Below, in pieces: positions 48,362-59,472 of a stretch of DNA of 64,000 nucleotides (positions within the stretch are counted from its first letter, which is position 1; each line of letters begins with the position of its first letter). The DNA is taken from NCBI RefSeq assembly GCF_011751765.2, contig NZ_CP061169.1, positions 1,612,001-1,676,000 of the forward strand, in the 5' to 3' direction. The stretch comes from Paramicrobacterium chengjingii (lineage in GTDB: Bacteria; Actinomycetota; Actinomycetes; Actinomycetales; Microbacteriaceae). The position numbers and the translations under genes were made by a program. Below the pieces are notes generated by a model. The model searched no databases, was not told the origin of the DNA, and worked only from the letters and a program-made list of their open reading frames with translations.

Positions 48362-49087
48362 CTAGAGAATCTTGTCAAGGAACGACTTTGTGCGCTCGTG
48401 TTGCGGCGAATCAAAGATCTGTTCCGGCTTTCCCTCCTCGACGACGTAGCCATCGTCCATGAAGATCACCCGGTCTCCCATCTCTCGGGCGAAGCCCATC
48501 TCATGGGTGACGACGACCATGGTCATTCCCTCGAGAGCGAGCTGCTTCATGACGGCGAGAACGTCCCCAACGAGTTCCGGGTCGAGAGCACTGGTCGGCT
48601 CATCGAAGAGCATCATCTTCGGTTCCATCGCCAAGGCGCGGGCAATCGCGACACGCTGCTGCTGGCCACCCGAGAGTTGTGCGGGGTACGCGTCTGCCTT
48701 GTCGCCGAGCCCAACCTTCTCGAGGAGCTTGAGTCCGCGATCGCGCGCTTCCGCCGTCGAGAGCTTTCGCACCTTCTGAGGAGCGAGCATGATGTTCTCG
48801 ATGACGGACTTGTGCGGGAACAGGTTGAACTGCTGAAACACCATTCCGATTTCTGTGCGCACAGCGTTGATATCGGTGTCTTTGGCTGTCAGGCTCTGCC
48901 CGTCGATCACGACCTCGCCGCTCGTGATGTCTTCAAGCATGTTCAGGCACCGAAGGAATGTGCTCTTCCCCGAGCCACTCGGACCGATGACGCAGACGAC
49001 CTCTTGAGGCTCTACATCGCAGTTGATTCCTTTGAGTACCTCGTTGTCACCGAACTTCTTATGCAGGTCTGCAACGTGGATGATCAT
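48362..49087 (-). CDS. Polar amino-acid ABC transporter ATPase
   Basis: A 241-residue GlnQ/HisP-type ATPase with Walker A GPSGSGKS (35-42), signature [15 protein letters not shown] and Walker [15 protein letters not shown], powering import through the adjacent permease. The ATG overlaps the permease stop by 4 bases. The family imports glutamine, glutamate, cystine or basic amino acids; substrate cannot be assigned from sequence alone, so no symbol is given. Confidence 0.95.
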   Translation of the reverse strand: MIIHVADLHKKFGDNEVLKGINCDVEPQEVVCVIGPSGSGKSTFLRCLNMLEDITSGEVVIDGQSLTAKDTDINAVRTEIGMVFQQFNLFPHKSVIENIMLAPQKVRKLSTAEARDRGLKLLEKVGLGDKADAYPAQLSGGQQQRVAIARALAMEPKMMLFDEPTSALDPELVGDVLAVMKQLALEGMTMVVVTHEMGFAREMGDRVIFMDDGYVVEEGKPEQIFDSPQHERTKSFLDKIL

Positions 49088-49752
49088 GAGTGTGTCAGCC
49101 TCTTCTCGGTGATGTTGAGCACCTTGGACAGCGTTATTGTCACAATGAGATAGAGCACAGCGACTGTCGTGTAAATCTCAAGCGCGTTGAAATGGGTAGC
49201 CACGATTGTGCGGCCTTGGAAGACCAACTCGGGAACGAGAATTACCGAGAGCACGGAAGTGTCTTTGATGCTCACAATGAACTGGTTGCCCAGAGGCGGA
49301 ATCATACGCTTGAATGCCTGGGGCCAGATCACGAACTGCATGGTGAAGTGATGGCTCATGCCGAGCGAACGGCCCGCCTCCATCTGCCCCTTATCAACCG
49401 ATTGGACAGCACCTCGAACGACCTCTGCGATGTACGCGCCGGAGTTGAGTCCGATTGAGATGATGCCGGCAATCAATGGTGCAATATTGAAGCCGAGCAG
49501 TATCGGGAGCGCGTAGAAGACCCAGATAGCCAAGATCAAGATCGGAACCCCGCGGAAAACCTCGACGTAAACGGTTGAGGCACCATAAACGAGCTTATTC
49601 CGCGAAATTCGTCCGAGCCCGAAGATCGCCCCAAGGACGAAACCGATGAGAAGCCCAACGACGGATACGAGGAGCGTGTAATACAGACCGAGGAGCAGGA
49701 TGGGAATGTAATCTACGACGCCAAGCCAGTCGAATGAGACTGTATGAATCAT
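49084..49752 (-). CDS. Polar amino-acid ABC transporter permease
   Basis: A 222-residue HisM/GlnP-type permease with about five helices and the EAA loop [25 protein letters not shown] split as EAGRSLG and WPQAFK, which docks the ATPase. Only one permease gene exists, so it probably works as a homodimer. It lies between the binding-protein gene (86 bases upstream, with a hairpin) and the ATPase gene (4-base overlap). Confidence 0.94.
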   Translation of the reverse strand: MIHTVSFDWLGVVDYIPILLLGLYYTLLVSVVGLLIGFVLGAIFGLGRISRNKLVYGASTVYVEVFRGVPILILAIWVFYALPILLGFNIAPLIAGIISIGLNSGAYIAEVVRGAVQSVDKGQMEAGRSLGMSHHFTMQFVIWPQAFKRMIPPLGNQFIVSIKDTSVLSVILVPELVFQGRTIVATHFNALEIYTTVAVLYLIVTITLSKVLNITEKRLTHS

Positions 49753-49770
49753 TTCTACCTCTCACAGGCC

Positions 49771-49802
49771 GCGGGCACGCAGGAGTTGCCCCACGTGCCC
49801 GC
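49771..49802 (-). other. Hairpin in the binding protein-permease gap
   Basis: Perfect 9-bp arms (49771-49779 and 49794-49802) around a 14-base loop lie between the first and second genes of the importer operon. Partial termination or a 3' block to RNA decay here would leave more binding protein than permease, as seen in other ABC operons. Confidence 0.5.
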
Positions 49803-49838
49803 CGCTCATTGTGTGATGTTCTGTTCTATGTTCGTGTA

Positions 49839-50639
49839 CTAATCGTCGCTCGGCGGAGCTTCACCGAACCACTTTTGGTAGATCTCGTCGTATTTGCCGT
49901 TCTCCTTGAGCGTCGAGAGAGCCTTATCGATTGCCTTCACCAGGCTTTCGTTGCCCTGCGCGATGGCAATGCCGTAGTCCTGGGCTTCCAGGAGCTCGCC
50001 AACCATCTTCAGGCTGTCCTCGCCCTTTGTCTTGATGTAGTAGGCAACGTTCGGTGCGTCGTAGAGAATCGCGTCCGACGTGCCATTCTGCACGGCGAGG
50101 TAAGCCTGATCGAGCTGCTCGAATGTCTGAGCCTTCGCACCCTCGATGTTGTTGTTGATGTAGTCGGCGCTCGTCGAACCGAGTCGGGTTGCGATGTTTT
50201 TGCCCTCGAGGTCCTCAACGCTCGTGATGTCCTCATTGTCGATGGGGACGCCGATTCGTAGGCCGGACTTGTAGTACGGGTCTGAGAAGTCGACCTTCTC
50301 GGCGCGCTCGGGCTTGATGGTCATGCCCGCAATCGCTATGTCGAAGGTTCCCGTCTGGAGTCCGGGAATCATTCCATCGAAGTTTGTGGTTTTCAGGTCG
50401 ACCTTGAAGCCAGCTTCGTCAGCCACCGCATTGATGAGGTCGATATCGAAGCCGACGTACTCTCCGTCTTCCTTGAACTCGAAGGGCACGAATGATGTGT
50501 CAGTTGCGACGACGTAGGAGTCTTCAAGAGGAGCCTCGGCATCTCCGCCGCTGTCGCTTGAACATGCCGTCAGCCCCGTCATCAGGGCGAGCGAAGCAAC
50601 CATCGCTCCGCCGGCAAGCAGTCTTCTTTTGTGGTTCAC
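49839..50639 (-). CDS. Amino-acid ABC transporter substrate-binding lipoprotein
   Basis: A 266-residue periplasmic-type binding protein anchored by lipid. A signal peptide (KRR, then a hydrophobic run) ends in lipobox LTAC with C26. The mature part is a family 3 solute-binding fold: DTSFVPFEFKEDGEYVGFDIDL, GTFDIAIAGMTIKPERAEKVDFSDPY. The start is GTG 50639 with AAAGG upstream; the longer frame is not used. First gene of the three-gene importer. Confidence 0.94.
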   Translation of the reverse strand: MNHKRRLLAGGAMVASLALMTGLTACSSDSGGDAEAPLEDSYVVATDTSFVPFEFKEDGEYVGFDIDLINAVADEAGFKVDLKTTNFDGMIPGLQTGTFDIAIAGMTIKPERAEKVDFSDPYYKSGLRIGVPIDNEDITSVEDLEGKNIATRLGSTSADYINNNIEGAKAQTFEQLDQAYLAVQNGTSDAILYDAPNVAYYIKTKGEDSLKMVGELLEAQDYGIAIAQGNESLVKAIDKALSTLKENGKYDEIYQKWFGEAPPSDD

Positions 50640-50686
50640 GGATACCTTTCGTGAGGGGGTGTCCTCGTTTGGGGTCGGTGTTGAGT

Positions 50687-50716
50687 ACGATACGGCTGGA
50701 TTTCGCAGCGTGTCAA
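50687..50716 (-). promoter_or_regulatory. Promoter of the amino-acid importer operon
   Basis: Minus-strand TTGACA (50711-50716), a perfect -35, and TATCGT (50687-50692) are 18 bases apart. The start point near 50680 gives a leader of about 40 bases. Confidence 0.65.
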
Positions 50717-50789
50717 AGGGGCACGCGGCCGTTACGTGATTGAGACGCGGCCCGGCATGGCACGGAACGCGCATGTCACGTCAATGCAA

Positions 50790-50820
50790 AAGCCCGCACA
50801 GGGCATACCTGTGCGGGCTT
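50790..50820 (-). terminator. Terminator of the ANTAR regulator gene
   Basis: A perfect 13-bp GC-rich stem (50790-50802 with 50808-50820), 5-base loop, followed in the minus direction by TTTGCATT. It lies 20 bases past the regulator stop and is the most classical intrinsic terminator in the window. Confidence 0.85.
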
Positions 50821-50839
50821 GAGAATCGTGTGAAGAACG

Positions 50840-51445
50840 CTATTTTTTCGCGCTGAGCTGTTCGATGATTGCTTCTGCAACGTCGTGCATGGTCAGTCGG
50901 CGATCCATCGATGCCTTCTGAATCCACCGGAATGCCTCAGGCTCACTGAGCCCCATTTTCTCGTTGAGCAGCCCCTTGGCGCGGTCGACGAGTTTGCGCG
51001 TCTCGAAGCGCTCGACCATGTCAGCGACCTCGGCCTCGAGAGTGATGATCTGCTGGTGTCGGCTGAGAGCGATCTCAATTGCCGGAAGCAGGTCGTTCGG
51101 GGTGAACGGTTTGACGACATAGGCGAGGGCACCGGCCTCAGATGCGCGCTCGACCAGATCTTTCTGGCTGAATGCGGTGAGCAGTACGACGGGCGCGATC
51201 TGCGCCTTGCTCAGACGCTCTGCTGCAGAGATGCCATCAAGCTTAGGCATCTTGACGTCCATGACCACCAAGTCAGGTCGCAATTCGGTCGCCAAGGCCA
51301 CGGCTGTTTCACCATCACCAGCCTCTCCGACCACTTCGAATCCGTTGTCACGGAGAATCTCGACGATGTCGAGTCGAATCAGCGATTCGTCCTCGGCGAC
51401 GACGACGCGGCGGGGGGCGTTTGAGGTTGTCTCTTGCTCAGTCAC
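50840..51445 (-). CDS. pdtaR: ANTAR-type response regulator (PdtaR-like)
   Basis: A 201-residue two-component regulator. The receiver domain has E18/D19, phosphoacceptor D63 (VMDVKMPKLDG), T90 and K112. The C-terminal ANTAR domain (about 140-197, VDRAKGLLNEKMGLSEPEAFRWIQKASM) binds RNA hairpins and prevents termination. The likely sensor kinase gene is not in the window. The start is GTG at 51445. The assignment to PdtaR is by family resemblance; it lies divergent to tRNA-Leu. Confidence 0.9.
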   Translation of the reverse strand: MTEQETTSNAPRRVVVAEDESLIRLDIVEILRDNGFEVVGEAGDGETAVALATELRPDLVVMDVKMPKLDGISAAERLSKAQIAPVVLLTAFSQKDLVERASEAGALAYVVKPFTPNDLLPAIEIALSRHQQIITLEAEVADMVERFETRKLVDRAKGLLNEKMGLSEPEAFRWIQKASMDRRLTMHDVAEAIIEQLSAKK

Positions 51446-51461
51446 TCTAGAATCCTACGAT
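51434..51461 (+). promoter_or_regulatory. Candidate tRNA-Leu promoter
   Basis: TTGCTC (51434-51439) and TACGAT (51456-51461) are 16 bases apart; transcription would start near 51469, about 14 bases before the tRNA. The -35 lies inside the 5' end of the regulator gene. The same bases read TATCGT on the minus strand and may be the regulator's -10. Confidence 0.4.
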
Positions 51462-51482
51462 ACGCTTGTCGAGGTTGTGTCA

Positions 51483-51565
51483 GCCGGTGTGGCGGAACGG
51501 TAGACGCGGAGCACTCAAAATGCTTTGCCTTCACGGGCGTGTGGGTTCGAATCCCACCACCGGCA
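51483..51565 (+). tRNA. tRNA-Leu (anticodon CAA)
   Basis: An 83-base type II tRNA. Acceptor arms 51483-51489 and 51558-51564 pair perfectly with discriminator A51565. The D-arm is GCG/CGC, the anticodon stem GAGCA/TGCTT carries loop CTCAAAA with anticodon CAA reading UUG, a long variable arm follows, and the T-arm is GTGGG-TTCGAAT-CCCAC. The 3' CCA is not encoded and must be added enzymatically. Confidence 0.97.
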
Positions 51566-51737
51566 CAGCAGAAGACGTCGTTGAATCCCCTGGGGTTTGC
51601 GGCGTCTTCGCGCGTATCTGCGCGGTCAATCCACGGGATTTTGCAGCTGAGTAGGCGCTGAGTCTTCAGGGCAGTTTCTTCTCCCTGACTGATCTGGCAC
51701 TGCCGCGCGTTTCGCGCGTGGCGTACCGCAGAACAGA

Positions 51738-51775
51738 AATGGATGCTGCCGGGCAGGGCCCCGGCAGCATCCATT
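51738..51775 (-). terminator. pyk terminator
   Basis: A perfect 16-bp stem (51738-51753 with 51760-51775) and 6-base loop, followed in the minus direction by a T-rich run, 19 bases past the pyk stop. The rest of the 51566-51794 gap holds nothing recognisable. Confidence 0.8.
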
Positions 51776-51794
51776 CGCTGATTACGCGAGCTTC

Positions 51795-53255
51795 TTACTG
51801 CTTGTTGTTCTTTCGCAGCGCGTAGGCAGGCGCCACTTCCTGGTGAACGTCGCCCATCGTGTGCACGCGGACATCGTTCGTCGAGCCAGAGATTCCGGGA
51901 GGCGAGCCAGAGATCACGACGACTTTCTCGCCCTCCGTGGCCATTCCCTCGGCGAGGAGGATGTCGTCGACCTGACCGAACATCTCGTCCGTGTGCGTCA
52001 CGGTATCGACGAGGAAGGATTCGATTCCCCAGTTGAGCTGCATGCGGCGGCGGATCGCTTCGTTCGGCGTGAAGCCGAGTACCGGAATCTTTGTGCGAAG
52101 GCGGGCCATGCGGCGCACGGAGTCGCCAGATTCTGTGAACACACAGAGGTACCGCGCCTCGACGAAGTCGGCGACCTCCGACGCCGCGAGTGTGAGGGCG
52201 CCTCCCTGGGTGCGGGGCTTGCTGCCCAGCGGTGCGATCCGCTCGAGACCGTGCTCTTCGGTTGCCGCAATGATCCGCGCCATTGTCTGCACGGTGATCT
52301 CGGGGTACTCGCCGACGCTTGTCTCGCCGCTCAGCATGACTGCATCGGCACCATCGAGAATAGCGTTGGCGACGTCAGATGTTTCAGCCCGCGTCGGAAC
52401 AGGGCTGGAGATCATGGATTCGAGCATCTGCGTCGCGACAATGACAGGCTTCGCCATACGGCGGCACTGCTCAACTGCGCGCTTCTGCACAAGGGGAACG
52501 GCCTCGAGCGGGAGCTCGACACCGAGGTCGCCGCGAGCAACCATGATGCCGTCGAATGCGTCGATGATTCCGTCAAGGGCGTCTACCGCCTGAGGTTTTT
52601 CGATCTTCGCGATCACGGGGAGGGTGATGCCCTCTTCGTTCATGATCTCGTGCACGCGTGTGATATCTTCGGCGTCGCGCACGAACGAGAGCGCGATGAA
52701 GTCGGCACCGAGCTTGAGACCCCATCGAAGATCGGCTTCGTCTTTCTCGGAAAGCGCCGGTACGTTGACAGCGACGCCGGGAAGATTGATTCCCTTGTTG
52801 TTCGATACCGGTCCGGCGACGATGACTTTCGTCGTGACGCGCACGCCGTCGGTCTCGAGAACCTGAACGCGCACTTTTCCATCATCGATCAGCAGAAAGT
52901 CGCCGGGTGAGACATCGTCTGGCAGACCCTTGAAGGTCGTGCCGCAGATGTTCTCGTCGCCGACAACATCCTCTGTGGTGATTGTGAAGATGTCACCCTC
53001 TTCGAGCTCGTGCGGCCCGTTTGCAAAAGTGCCGAGGCGAATCTTCGGCCCCTGCAAGTCGACAAGTACGGCAATAGGCTTACCCGTGTCGGTTGCCGCC
53101 TTGCGCACGTTCGCGTAAACGCCCTCGTGGACGTCATAGCTTCCGTGGCTCAGGTTCATCCGTGCCACGTTCACGCCCGCGTCGATCAGTGCGCGGATCT
53201 TTTCGTAGCTGGATGTCGCGGGCCCGAGGGTTGCGACGATCTTTGCTCGTCTCAT
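51795..53255 (-). CDS. pyk: Pyruvate kinase
   Basis: A 486-residue enzyme making pyruvate and ATP from phosphoenolpyruvate. It has TLGPATSS and RMNLSHG at the substrate site, the catalytic signature IAKIEKPQAVDALDGI with the active-site Lys, MVARGDLGVE and the regulatory C-terminal domain. ATG at 53255. It stands alone, 80 bases downstream of gltD in the same direction, and finishes the glycolytic genes of the window. Confidence 0.98.
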   Translation of the reverse strand: MRRAKIVATLGPATSSYEKIRALIDAGVNVARMNLSHGSYDVHEGVYANVRKAATDTGKPIAVLVDLQGPKIRLGTFANGPHELEEGDIFTITTEDVVGDENICGTTFKGLPDDVSPGDFLLIDDGKVRVQVLETDGVRVTTKVIVAGPVSNNKGINLPGVAVNVPALSEKDEADLRWGLKLGADFIALSFVRDAEDITRVHEIMNEEGITLPVIAKIEKPQAVDALDGIIDAFDGIMVARGDLGVELPLEAVPLVQKRAVEQCRRMAKPVIVATQMLESMISSPVPTRAETSDVANAILDGADAVMLSGETSVGEYPEITVQTMARIIAATEEHGLERIAPLGSKPRTQGGALTLAASEVADFVEARYLCVFTESGDSVRRMARLRTKIPVLGFTPNEAIRRRMQLNWGIESFLVDTVTHTDEMFGQVDDILLAEGMATEGEKVVVISGSPPGISGSTNDVRVHTMGDVHQEVAPAYALRKNNKQ

Positions 53256-53335
53256 GTATGAGTTTCTCCATGTCCTGCGCAGGGGGAATGCGCTGGTTTG
53301 ACTAAAACAACGCCGAATTCACCCGGAACGCGGCA

Positions 53336-54793
53336 TCAGAGTGCGATGGGCCGATCCGTCGGTGCGACGGGCCACGGCAACTCGCTCTCCCCTTCAAGAT
53401 ACCGGTCAACGGCCGCCGCCGCCGAACGGCCCTCGGCGATTGCCCAGACGATCAGCGACTGGCCGCGTCCCGCATCGCCGGCGACGAACACTCCGGGGGC
53501 GGATGTCTGGTAGTCGGCAGAGCGTGAAAAAGCTCCCGTTTCGCCCAGTTCGATGCCCAGCTGTGTTGTCTCTGTCTCGGCCTCGGGGCCGGTGAAACCC
53601 AGTGCGAGCAGCACGAGATCTGCGGGAATCTCATACTCCGTTCCGGCCTTGGGAACGCGGCGGCCGTCGATGTATTCGGTCTCGGCCACACGGAGCGCAC
53701 GTACCGCGCCAGAGTCGTCTGACAGGAACTCGACGGTCGATACCAGGTATTCTCGCTCGCCACCCTCCTCATGAGAGGACTGCACTTCGAAAACCGTCGG
53801 CGTCATCGGCCACGGCTGATGCTCGGGCCGGCCGCCTGACGGCTTTCGTCCGATCGCGAGATTGGTGACGGATGCCGCACCCTGTCGATGAGCGGTGCCG
53901 ATGCAGTCAGATCCGGTGTCGCCTCCGCCGAGAACGATGACGTGCTTGCCTGTTGCAGAGATCGGCGTCGGCACGTCGTCGCCCGCGACCGCATGATTCG
54001 CCCGGACGAGGTACTCCATTGCGACGTGAACGCCGTCGAGCCCACGTCCTGGAATTTCGAGTTCGCGTGCGAGGGGGGTGCCTGTGGCGATGACCACGGC
54101 ATCGAAACGTGCGCGTAGCTCTTCCCAGCTGATATCTGTTCCGATGCTGACTCCGGGGCGGAAGCGAGTGCCCTCTTCGCGCATCTGCTTCAGTCTCTTG
54201 TCGAGAATCTGCTTCTCGAGCTTGAAATCGGGGATGCCGTAACGGAGCAGTCCCCCGATTCTGTCGTCGCGCTCGTAGACGGCTACCGTGTGCCCAGCAC
54301 GGGTGAGCTGCTGCGCAGCGGCGAGCCCCGCGGGCCCTGAGCCGACGACGGCGACGGTCTTTCCCGTCAGCCTCTCCGGAGGCTGAGCGTCGATCCAGCC
54401 GCTGTCGAACGCCTGATCAGCAATCGATACCTCAACTTGCTTGATCGTGACCGCGGGCTGGTTGATGCCGAGCACGCACGCGCTCTCGCAGGGAGCGGGA
54501 CACAGTCGGCCAGTGAGCTCAGGGAAGTTGTTCGTCGCGTGGAGACGATCGGATGCTGTGCGCGCATCGCCCTTCCACGTGAGGTCGTTCCATTCGGGAA
54601 TGAGGTTGCCCAGAGGGCAGCCCTTGTGGCAGAACGGGATGCCGCAGTCCATGCAGCGTCCCGCTTGACGCTGCAGCTGCGCGGCATCCTGCCGTTCATA
54701 CACCTCTTTCCAGTCCATGATGCGAACGGAGACGGGTCTGCGCTTGGGTAGCTCACGTTCCGTTGTCTTCATGAATCCCTGGGGATCAGCCAT
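53336..54793 (-). CDS. gltD: Glutamate synthase small subunit
   Basis: A 485-residue FAD protein passing electrons from NADPH to the large subunit. Cysteines 47, 50, 55 and 59 and then 98, 102 and 106 form the N-terminal 4Fe-4S sites; FAD binds at [11 protein letters not shown] (about 150-160) and NADPH at [10 protein letters not shown] (about 285-295). The ATG at 54793 lies 8 bases inside the gltB 3' end, coupling the subunits; the longer frame is not used. Confidence 0.97.
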   Translation of the reverse strand: MADPQGFMKTTERELPKRRPVSVRIMDWKEVYERQDAAQLQRQAGRCMDCGIPFCHKGCPLGNLIPEWNDLTWKGDARTASDRLHATNNFPELTGRLCPAPCESACVLGINQPAVTIKQVEVSIADQAFDSGWIDAQPPERLTGKTVAVVGSGPAGLAAAQQLTRAGHTVAVYERDDRIGGLLRYGIPDFKLEKQILDKRLKQMREEGTRFRPGVSIGTDISWEELRARFDAVVIATGTPLARELEIPGRGLDGVHVAMEYLVRANHAVAGDDVPTPISATGKHVIVLGGGDTGSDCIGTAHRQGAASVTNLAIGRKPSGGRPEHQPWPMTPTVFEVQSSHEEGGEREYLVSTVEFLSDDSGAVRALRVAETEYIDGRRVPKAGTEYEIPADLVLLALGFTGPEAETETTQLGIELGETGAFSRSADYQTSAPGVFVAGDAGRGQSLIVWAIAEGRSAAAAVDRYLEGESELPWPVAPTDRPIAL

Positions 54794-57700
54794 GGGTCGC
54801 CTCCCTGATTCGCTTCCACACCTCGTCACCATCGGGGTCGAGGCCCTCGGCTATGGCGTGCTGTCGTGTTTCGAGTACTGCCGTGTAATCTCGCGGCTGG
54901 ATCTTGACGAATGCCGAGATTGTCTCGTCGAGGTCATCGAGCAGTCGTGCAGCCAACGGCGAACGTGTCTCTGCGAGATGCTGCCTGAGCAGATCCGAGA
55001 TGATCTCGCGGTCACCAGGGCCCGGAGTAGACAGCTCAAGCTCGCCTGCTGCAACGGCCTCGCGGTTGAGACAGGTCTCGTCAAAGTCGTAGATGTAGGC
55101 GCTTCCGCCCGACATGCCCGCGCCGACGTTGCGACCGACGGTGCCGAGAATGACGGCAAGGCCCCCTGTCATGTATTCGAGAGCATGGTCGCCGACGCCT
55201 TCGACGACGGCGGTAGCCCCTGAATTGCGAACGAGGAAGCGCTCACCCACGACGCCGTTGATGAACATGCTTCCGCCGGTGGCGCCGTAACCGACGACGT
55301 TGCCGGCGATCACGTTGTTCTCGGGGCTGAAGTTCGACGCCGCATCGGGGTGAATAGCGATGCGCCCTCCAGAGAGGCCCTTGCCCACGTAATCGTTCGC
55401 ATCGCCGTTCAGCTGAAGTGTGATTCCCGATGGGATGAACGCGCCGAGGGACTGCCCGGCGGAACCGTTCAACGACACGGTGATCGTGTTCTCGGGAAGT
55501 CCGTTTTCGCCGAACCTTCGTGTCACTTCGTTGCCCAGCATCGTGCCGACGGCCCTGTCTGTGTTCGCGATCGGAAGAGTGATGGTGACGGTGTCACCCT
55601 CCGACAGGGCTCGTGCGCTTCGGCTGATGAGCTCGACATCGAAGTGGTCGCCAAGTTCATGGTCCTGGTCACGCATGTGGTGGAGTGCCGTGACATCGTC
55701 ACGGTCCGCACCGGTTCGACCGCCGAGGATCGGAGTCAGGTCGAGGCCGTTTGCCTTCCAATGCGTGACCGCACGGCTGGTGTCGAGGCTCTCGGAATGC
55801 CCGATCGCCTCGTCGAGACTGCGGAACCCGAGCTCGGCAAGATACTCGCGAACCTGCTGGGCGATGAACTCGAAGAACGTCACGACGAACTCCGGCTTGC
55901 CCGAGAAGCGCTTGCGCAGCTCCGGGTTTTGCGTGGCGACGCCGACCGGACACGTGTCGAGGTGGCAGACACGCATCATGACGCATCCGGAAACCACGAG
56001 TGGCGCCGTGGCGAAACCGAACTCCTCGGCCCCGAGCAGCGCGGCAATCACCACGTCTCGACCGGTTTTCAACTGTCCGTCGACCTGCACGACGACACGG
56101 TCTCTCAGATCATTGAGCAGCAGCGTCTGCTGTGTTTCTGCGAGTCCGAGCTCCCACGGCGTTCCGGCGTGCTTCAGAGAATTCAGCGGACTCGCGCCCG
56201 TTCCTCCGTCATGTCCGGAGATGAGCACGACGTCGCTCAACGCCTTGGCCACGCCGGCAGCGACGGCGCCGATGCCCGTCTCGCTGACAAGCTTTGTGTG
56301 TACGCGTGCTCGTGGGTTCGCTCGTTTGAGGTCGAAGATGAGTTGCTTGAGGTCTTCGATCGAGTAGATGTCATGGTGCGGCGGGGGCGAGATAAGACCG
56401 ACGCCCGCTGTTGCATGACGGGTTCGTGCGACCCAGGGGTACACCTTGCTCGGCGGCAGTTGCCCGCCCTCCCCCGGCTTCGCGCCCTGGGCCAGCTTGA
56501 TCTGAAGATCGTCGGCGTGTGTGAGGTACATGCTCGTCACACCGAAACGGCCTGACGCCACCTGCTTGATCGCGCTGCGTCGCTCACGGTCGAGCAGCCT
56601 GCCGACGTCTTCGCCGCCTTCGCCTGTGTTCGACTTTGCTCCGAGACGGTTCATCGCGATAGCAAGGGTCTCGTGCGCCTCTTGAGAGATCGAGCCATAG
56701 CTCATGGCACCCGTTGAGAACCTTTTGACAATGTCAGCCACCGATTCGACGTCGTCAATGGGAACGCGCGGGCGCTGGCCGTCGACGAACCCGAAGAGGC
56801 CTCTGAGCGTCATGAGGCGTTCCGCTTGGTCATCGATCAGATCGGTGTACTGCTTGAAGATGTCGTAACGGCGCGACCGGGTCGCGTGTTGAAGGCGGAA
56901 CACGGTATCCGGGTTGAAGAGGTGTGGTGTGCCATCACGTCGCCACTGGTATTCGCCGCCCGTGTCGAGACGCTCGTGTGCGCGACTCGGGGGGTTCGCC
57001 GGGAAGGCTGACGAGTGCCGGGCAAGGTTTTCGTCTTGAAGAACATCGAGCCCGACGCCGCCCAACCGCGATACGGTTCCGGTGAAATATGTGTCGATAA
57101 GTTCTTGGCTGAGGCCTACGGCTTCGAAGGTCTGCGCGCCGGCGTATGACGACACCGTCGAGATTCCCATCTTCGACATGATCTTGAGCACGCCGTTGCC
57201 CAGGGCAGAGATCACGTTCGCCACAGCGGCGTCTGCTGTCACCCCCGTGATCTCACCCCGTCTGACGAGGTCCTCGCACGTCTCCATCGCCAGGTACGGG
57301 TTCACGGCCGACGCCCCGTAACCGATAAGTGTGGCGACATGGTGAACTTCGCGCACGTCTCCCGCCTCAACGATGAGTCCGGCCTTCATCCGGTTCTGCG
57401 CCCGAATCAAATGATGGTGAACGGATGCTACAGCGAGAAGTGACGGAATCGGTGCCAGGTCTTTCGTGGAGTCCCTGTCGCTCAGAACGATGAAACGTGC
57501 GCCCGCGGCTATTGCAGCATCCACTTCGGTGTTTATGGCATCGAGACGGTGACGTAGCGCATCCTTTCCTTCATCGAAGCGATACAGCGCACGGATGATC
57601 GCCGTCGTCGTGCCGCCGGGCAGCGGATCAATGTGTTCGATCTTCGCCAGCTGGTCGTTGTCGATCACGGGAAAATCGAGAACGATCTGTCGTGCGTGCT

Positions 57701-59372
57701 CGGGCCCAGACGTCAGAAGGTTTCGTTCGGGGCCGAGCGTCAGGGTCAGCGACGTGACGACGCGTTCTCTGATGGAGTCGAGAGGCGGGTTTGTCACCTG
57801 CGCGAAACGCTGTGTGAAGTAGTCGAAGAGAAGCCGCGGGCGGTCAGAGAGGGCAGCGATCGGTGAGTCTGTGCCCATTGCGCCGAGAGGCTCCGCTCCC
57901 GTGGAGCCCATGGGCTTGATGATGCGGTTCACCTCCTCTTCGGTATAGCCGAAGGTGCGCTGGCGTCTGGTAACGGATGCCGGAGTGTGAATGACGTGCT
58001 CTCGTTCAGGAAGATCCGCCAGGTTGATGCGTCCTTCATCGAGCCAGTCGCCCCACGGGCGCGACGCAGCGAGGGAGTCCTTGATCTCGTCGTCATCGAT
58101 GATGCGGCCTTGGTCGAGATCGATAAGGAACATTCGCCCGGGCTGCAGCCGTCCCTTGCGCACGACCTTCTCGGGAGAGACATCGAGCACGCCGATCTCG
58201 CTGCCGAGAACGATCAGCCCATCGTCGGTCTCGAGCCAGCGCCCCGGACGCAGCCCGTTGCGGTCGAGCGTTGCCCCGACGACGGATCCGTCGGTGAATG
58301 TGAGGGCGGCCGGCCCGTCCCACGGTTCCATCTGCATCGAGAGGTACTCGAAGAATGCACGACGTGCGGGATCGAGGTCTGTGCGCTTCTCCCACGCCTC
58401 GGGCACCATCATGAGCATGGCGTGCGGAAGCGACCGTCCGGTGAGCGTGAGCAGCTCGAGCACTTCGTCAAACGATGCGGAATCGCTCGCCCCATCCGTG
58501 ATGATCGGCAGCAGCGGTGTGAGGTCACCGAGCTGCTCGGATGCCAGTTGAGATTGCCGCGCGCGCATCCAATTGCGGTTGCCCTGAACCGTATTGATTT
58601 CGCCGTTGTGGGCCATCATTCGCAGAGGCTGGGCAAGAGGCCACGACGGAAAGGTGTTCGTCGAATACCGGGAGTGCACGATAGCCACGCGGGAGGCGAA
58701 GCGCTCGTCTGCGAGATCGGGGTAGAACGGTTCGAGCTGCAATGTCGTGACCATGCCCTTGTACACGATCGTGCGGCACGACAGTGAAACAAAATAGGCC
58801 CCGATTTCGCGCTCTGCGCGCTTTCGGAGCCTATATACGATGCGGTCGAGTTCCACACCGGACTCTCGAGTGTCACCCGGAGCGGACGCACCAGCGCACA
58901 CGAAGAGCTGCTCGATCACCGGCATTGCCTGCCGTGCAAGTCGACCGAGCTGCGCGGGAGCTGTCGGAACGGAGCGCCAACCGAGCACAACGAGACCTTC
59001 ATCGCCGGCGATTGATTCGATGGCGCCCTTCTCTTCGGAACGTTCGCTGTCATTGACGGGGAGAAAGACGAGGCCGACCGCGTATTCCCCTGCGGCGGGA
59101 AGGTCGAACGAAACTGCCGAGCGGAGAAAGGCATCGGGAACTTCGGTGAGTATGCCGGCCCCGTCACCTGTGCCCGCATCGGAGCCGACGGCGCCGCGGT
59201 GCTCAAGGTTGCGCAGCGACGCCAGCGCGGCGTCGATGATGTCGTGGCCACCATGGCCACGGAGCGTCGCGACCATGGCGAGCCCACAGGCGTCCTTTTC
59301 GAAGGACGGGTCATACAGCCCCTGCTTGTCAGGTACGAGGCTGAACCGGGAGTAAGGATTTTGAGCGGTCAT
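54786..59372 (-). CDS. gltB: Glutamate synthase large subunit
   Basis: A 1528-residue enzyme converting glutamine and 2-oxoglutarate to two glutamates. The N-terminal glutaminase becomes active when the first 28 residues are removed to expose C29 ([10 protein letters not shown]). The central linker and FMN-binding synthase domain follow, with the 3Fe-4S cysteines in [15 protein letters not shown] and [11 protein letters not shown]; a beta-helix GXGXG domain ends the protein. Full length and intact, first of gltB-gltD. Confidence 0.98.
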   Translation of the reverse strand: MTAQNPYSRFSLVPDKQGLYDPSFEKDACGLAMVATLRGHGGHDIIDAALASLRNLEHRGAVGSDAGTGDGAGILTEVPDAFLRSAVSFDLPAAGEYAVGLVFLPVNDSERSEEKGAIESIAGDEGLVVLGWRSVPTAPAQLGRLARQAMPVIEQLFVCAGASAPGDTRESGVELDRIVYRLRKRAEREIGAYFVSLSCRTIVYKGMVTTLQLEPFYPDLADERFASRVAIVHSRYSTNTFPSWPLAQPLRMMAHNGEINTVQGNRNWMRARQSQLASEQLGDLTPLLPIITDGASDSASFDEVLELLTLTGRSLPHAMLMMVPEAWEKRTDLDPARRAFFEYLSMQMEPWDGPAALTFTDGSVVGATLDRNGLRPGRWLETDDGLIVLGSEIGVLDVSPEKVVRKGRLQPGRMFLIDLDQGRIIDDDEIKDSLAASRPWGDWLDEGRINLADLPEREHVIHTPASVTRRQRTFGYTEEEVNRIIKPMGSTGAEPLGAMGTDSPIAALSDRPRLLFDYFTQRFAQVTNPPLDSIRERVVTSLTLTLGPERNLLTSGPEHARQIVLDFPVIDNDQLAKIEHIDPLPGGTTTAIIRALYRFDEGKDALRHRLDAINTEVDAAIAAGARFIVLSDRDSTKDLAPIPSLLAVASVHHHLIRAQNRMKAGLIVEAGDVREVHHVATLIGYGASAVNPYLAMETCEDLVRRGEITGVTADAAVANVISALGNGVLKIMSKMGISTVSSYAGAQTFEAVGLSQELIDTYFTGTVSRLGGVGLDVLQDENLARHSSAFPANPPSRAHERLDTGGEYQWRRDGTPHLFNPDTVFRLQHATRSRRYDIFKQYTDLIDDQAERLMTLRGLFGFVDGQRPRVPIDDVESVADIVKRFSTGAMSYGSISQEAHETLAIAMNRLGAKSNTGEGGEDVGRLLDRERRSAIKQVASGRFGVTSMYLTHADDLQIKLAQGAKPGEGGQLPPSKVYPWVARTRHATAGVGLISPPPHHDIYSIEDLKQLIFDLKRANPRARVHTKLVSETGIGAVAAGVAKALSDVVLISGHDGGTGASPLNSLKHAGTPWELGLAETQQTLLLNDLRDRVVVQVDGQLKTGRDVVIAALLGAEEFGFATAPLVVSGCVMMRVCHLDTCPVGVATQNPELRKRFSGKPEFVVTFFEFIAQQVREYLAELGFRSLDEAIGHSESLDTSRAVTHWKANGLDLTPILGGRTGADRDDVTALHHMRDQDHELGDHFDVELISRSARALSEGDTVTITLPIANTDRAVGTMLGNEVTRRFGENGLPENTITVSLNGSAGQSLGAFIPSGITLQLNGDANDYVGKGLSGGRIAIHPDAASNFSPENNVIAGNVVGYGATGGSMFINGVVGERFLVRNSGATAVVEGVGDHALEYMTGGLAVILGTVGRNVGAGMSGGSAYIYDFDETCLNREAVAAGELELSTPGPGDREIISDLLRQHLAETRSPLAARLLDDLDETISAFVKIQPRDYTAVLETRQHAIAEGLDPDGDEVWKRIREATHG

Positions 59373-59429
59373 TAATCGCAGGGCCCTCAGTCGGTGTTAT
59401 GACGGGGCTTCTGCGTCCCGCCGGGAAGA

Positions 59430-59446
59430 CAGACCGTGGCGGTCTG
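59430..59446 (-). terminator. Possible terminator after lgt
   Basis: A 7-bp stem (59430-59436 with 59440-59446) and 3-base loop lie 27 bases past the lgt stop, followed on the minus strand by TCTTCCC. Small and without a real T-tract, it may close the trp-lgt transcript before gltB. Confidence 0.4.
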
Positions 59447-59472
59447 ACGTGGATCCGGCGGACGGTGGCCGC

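Noticed and set aside
51442-51774. A 110-codon minus-strand frame whose product contains GGGIRTHTP
   Set aside because: This is the well-known artefact of translating the complement of a tRNA-Leu gene; it spans the tRNA and the pyk terminator.
55350-56555. A 401-codon plus-strand open frame opposite gltB
   Set aside because: It is antisense to an intact, clearly conserved domain of gltB, its product matches no family, and long antisense frames are expected from high-GC codon bias.
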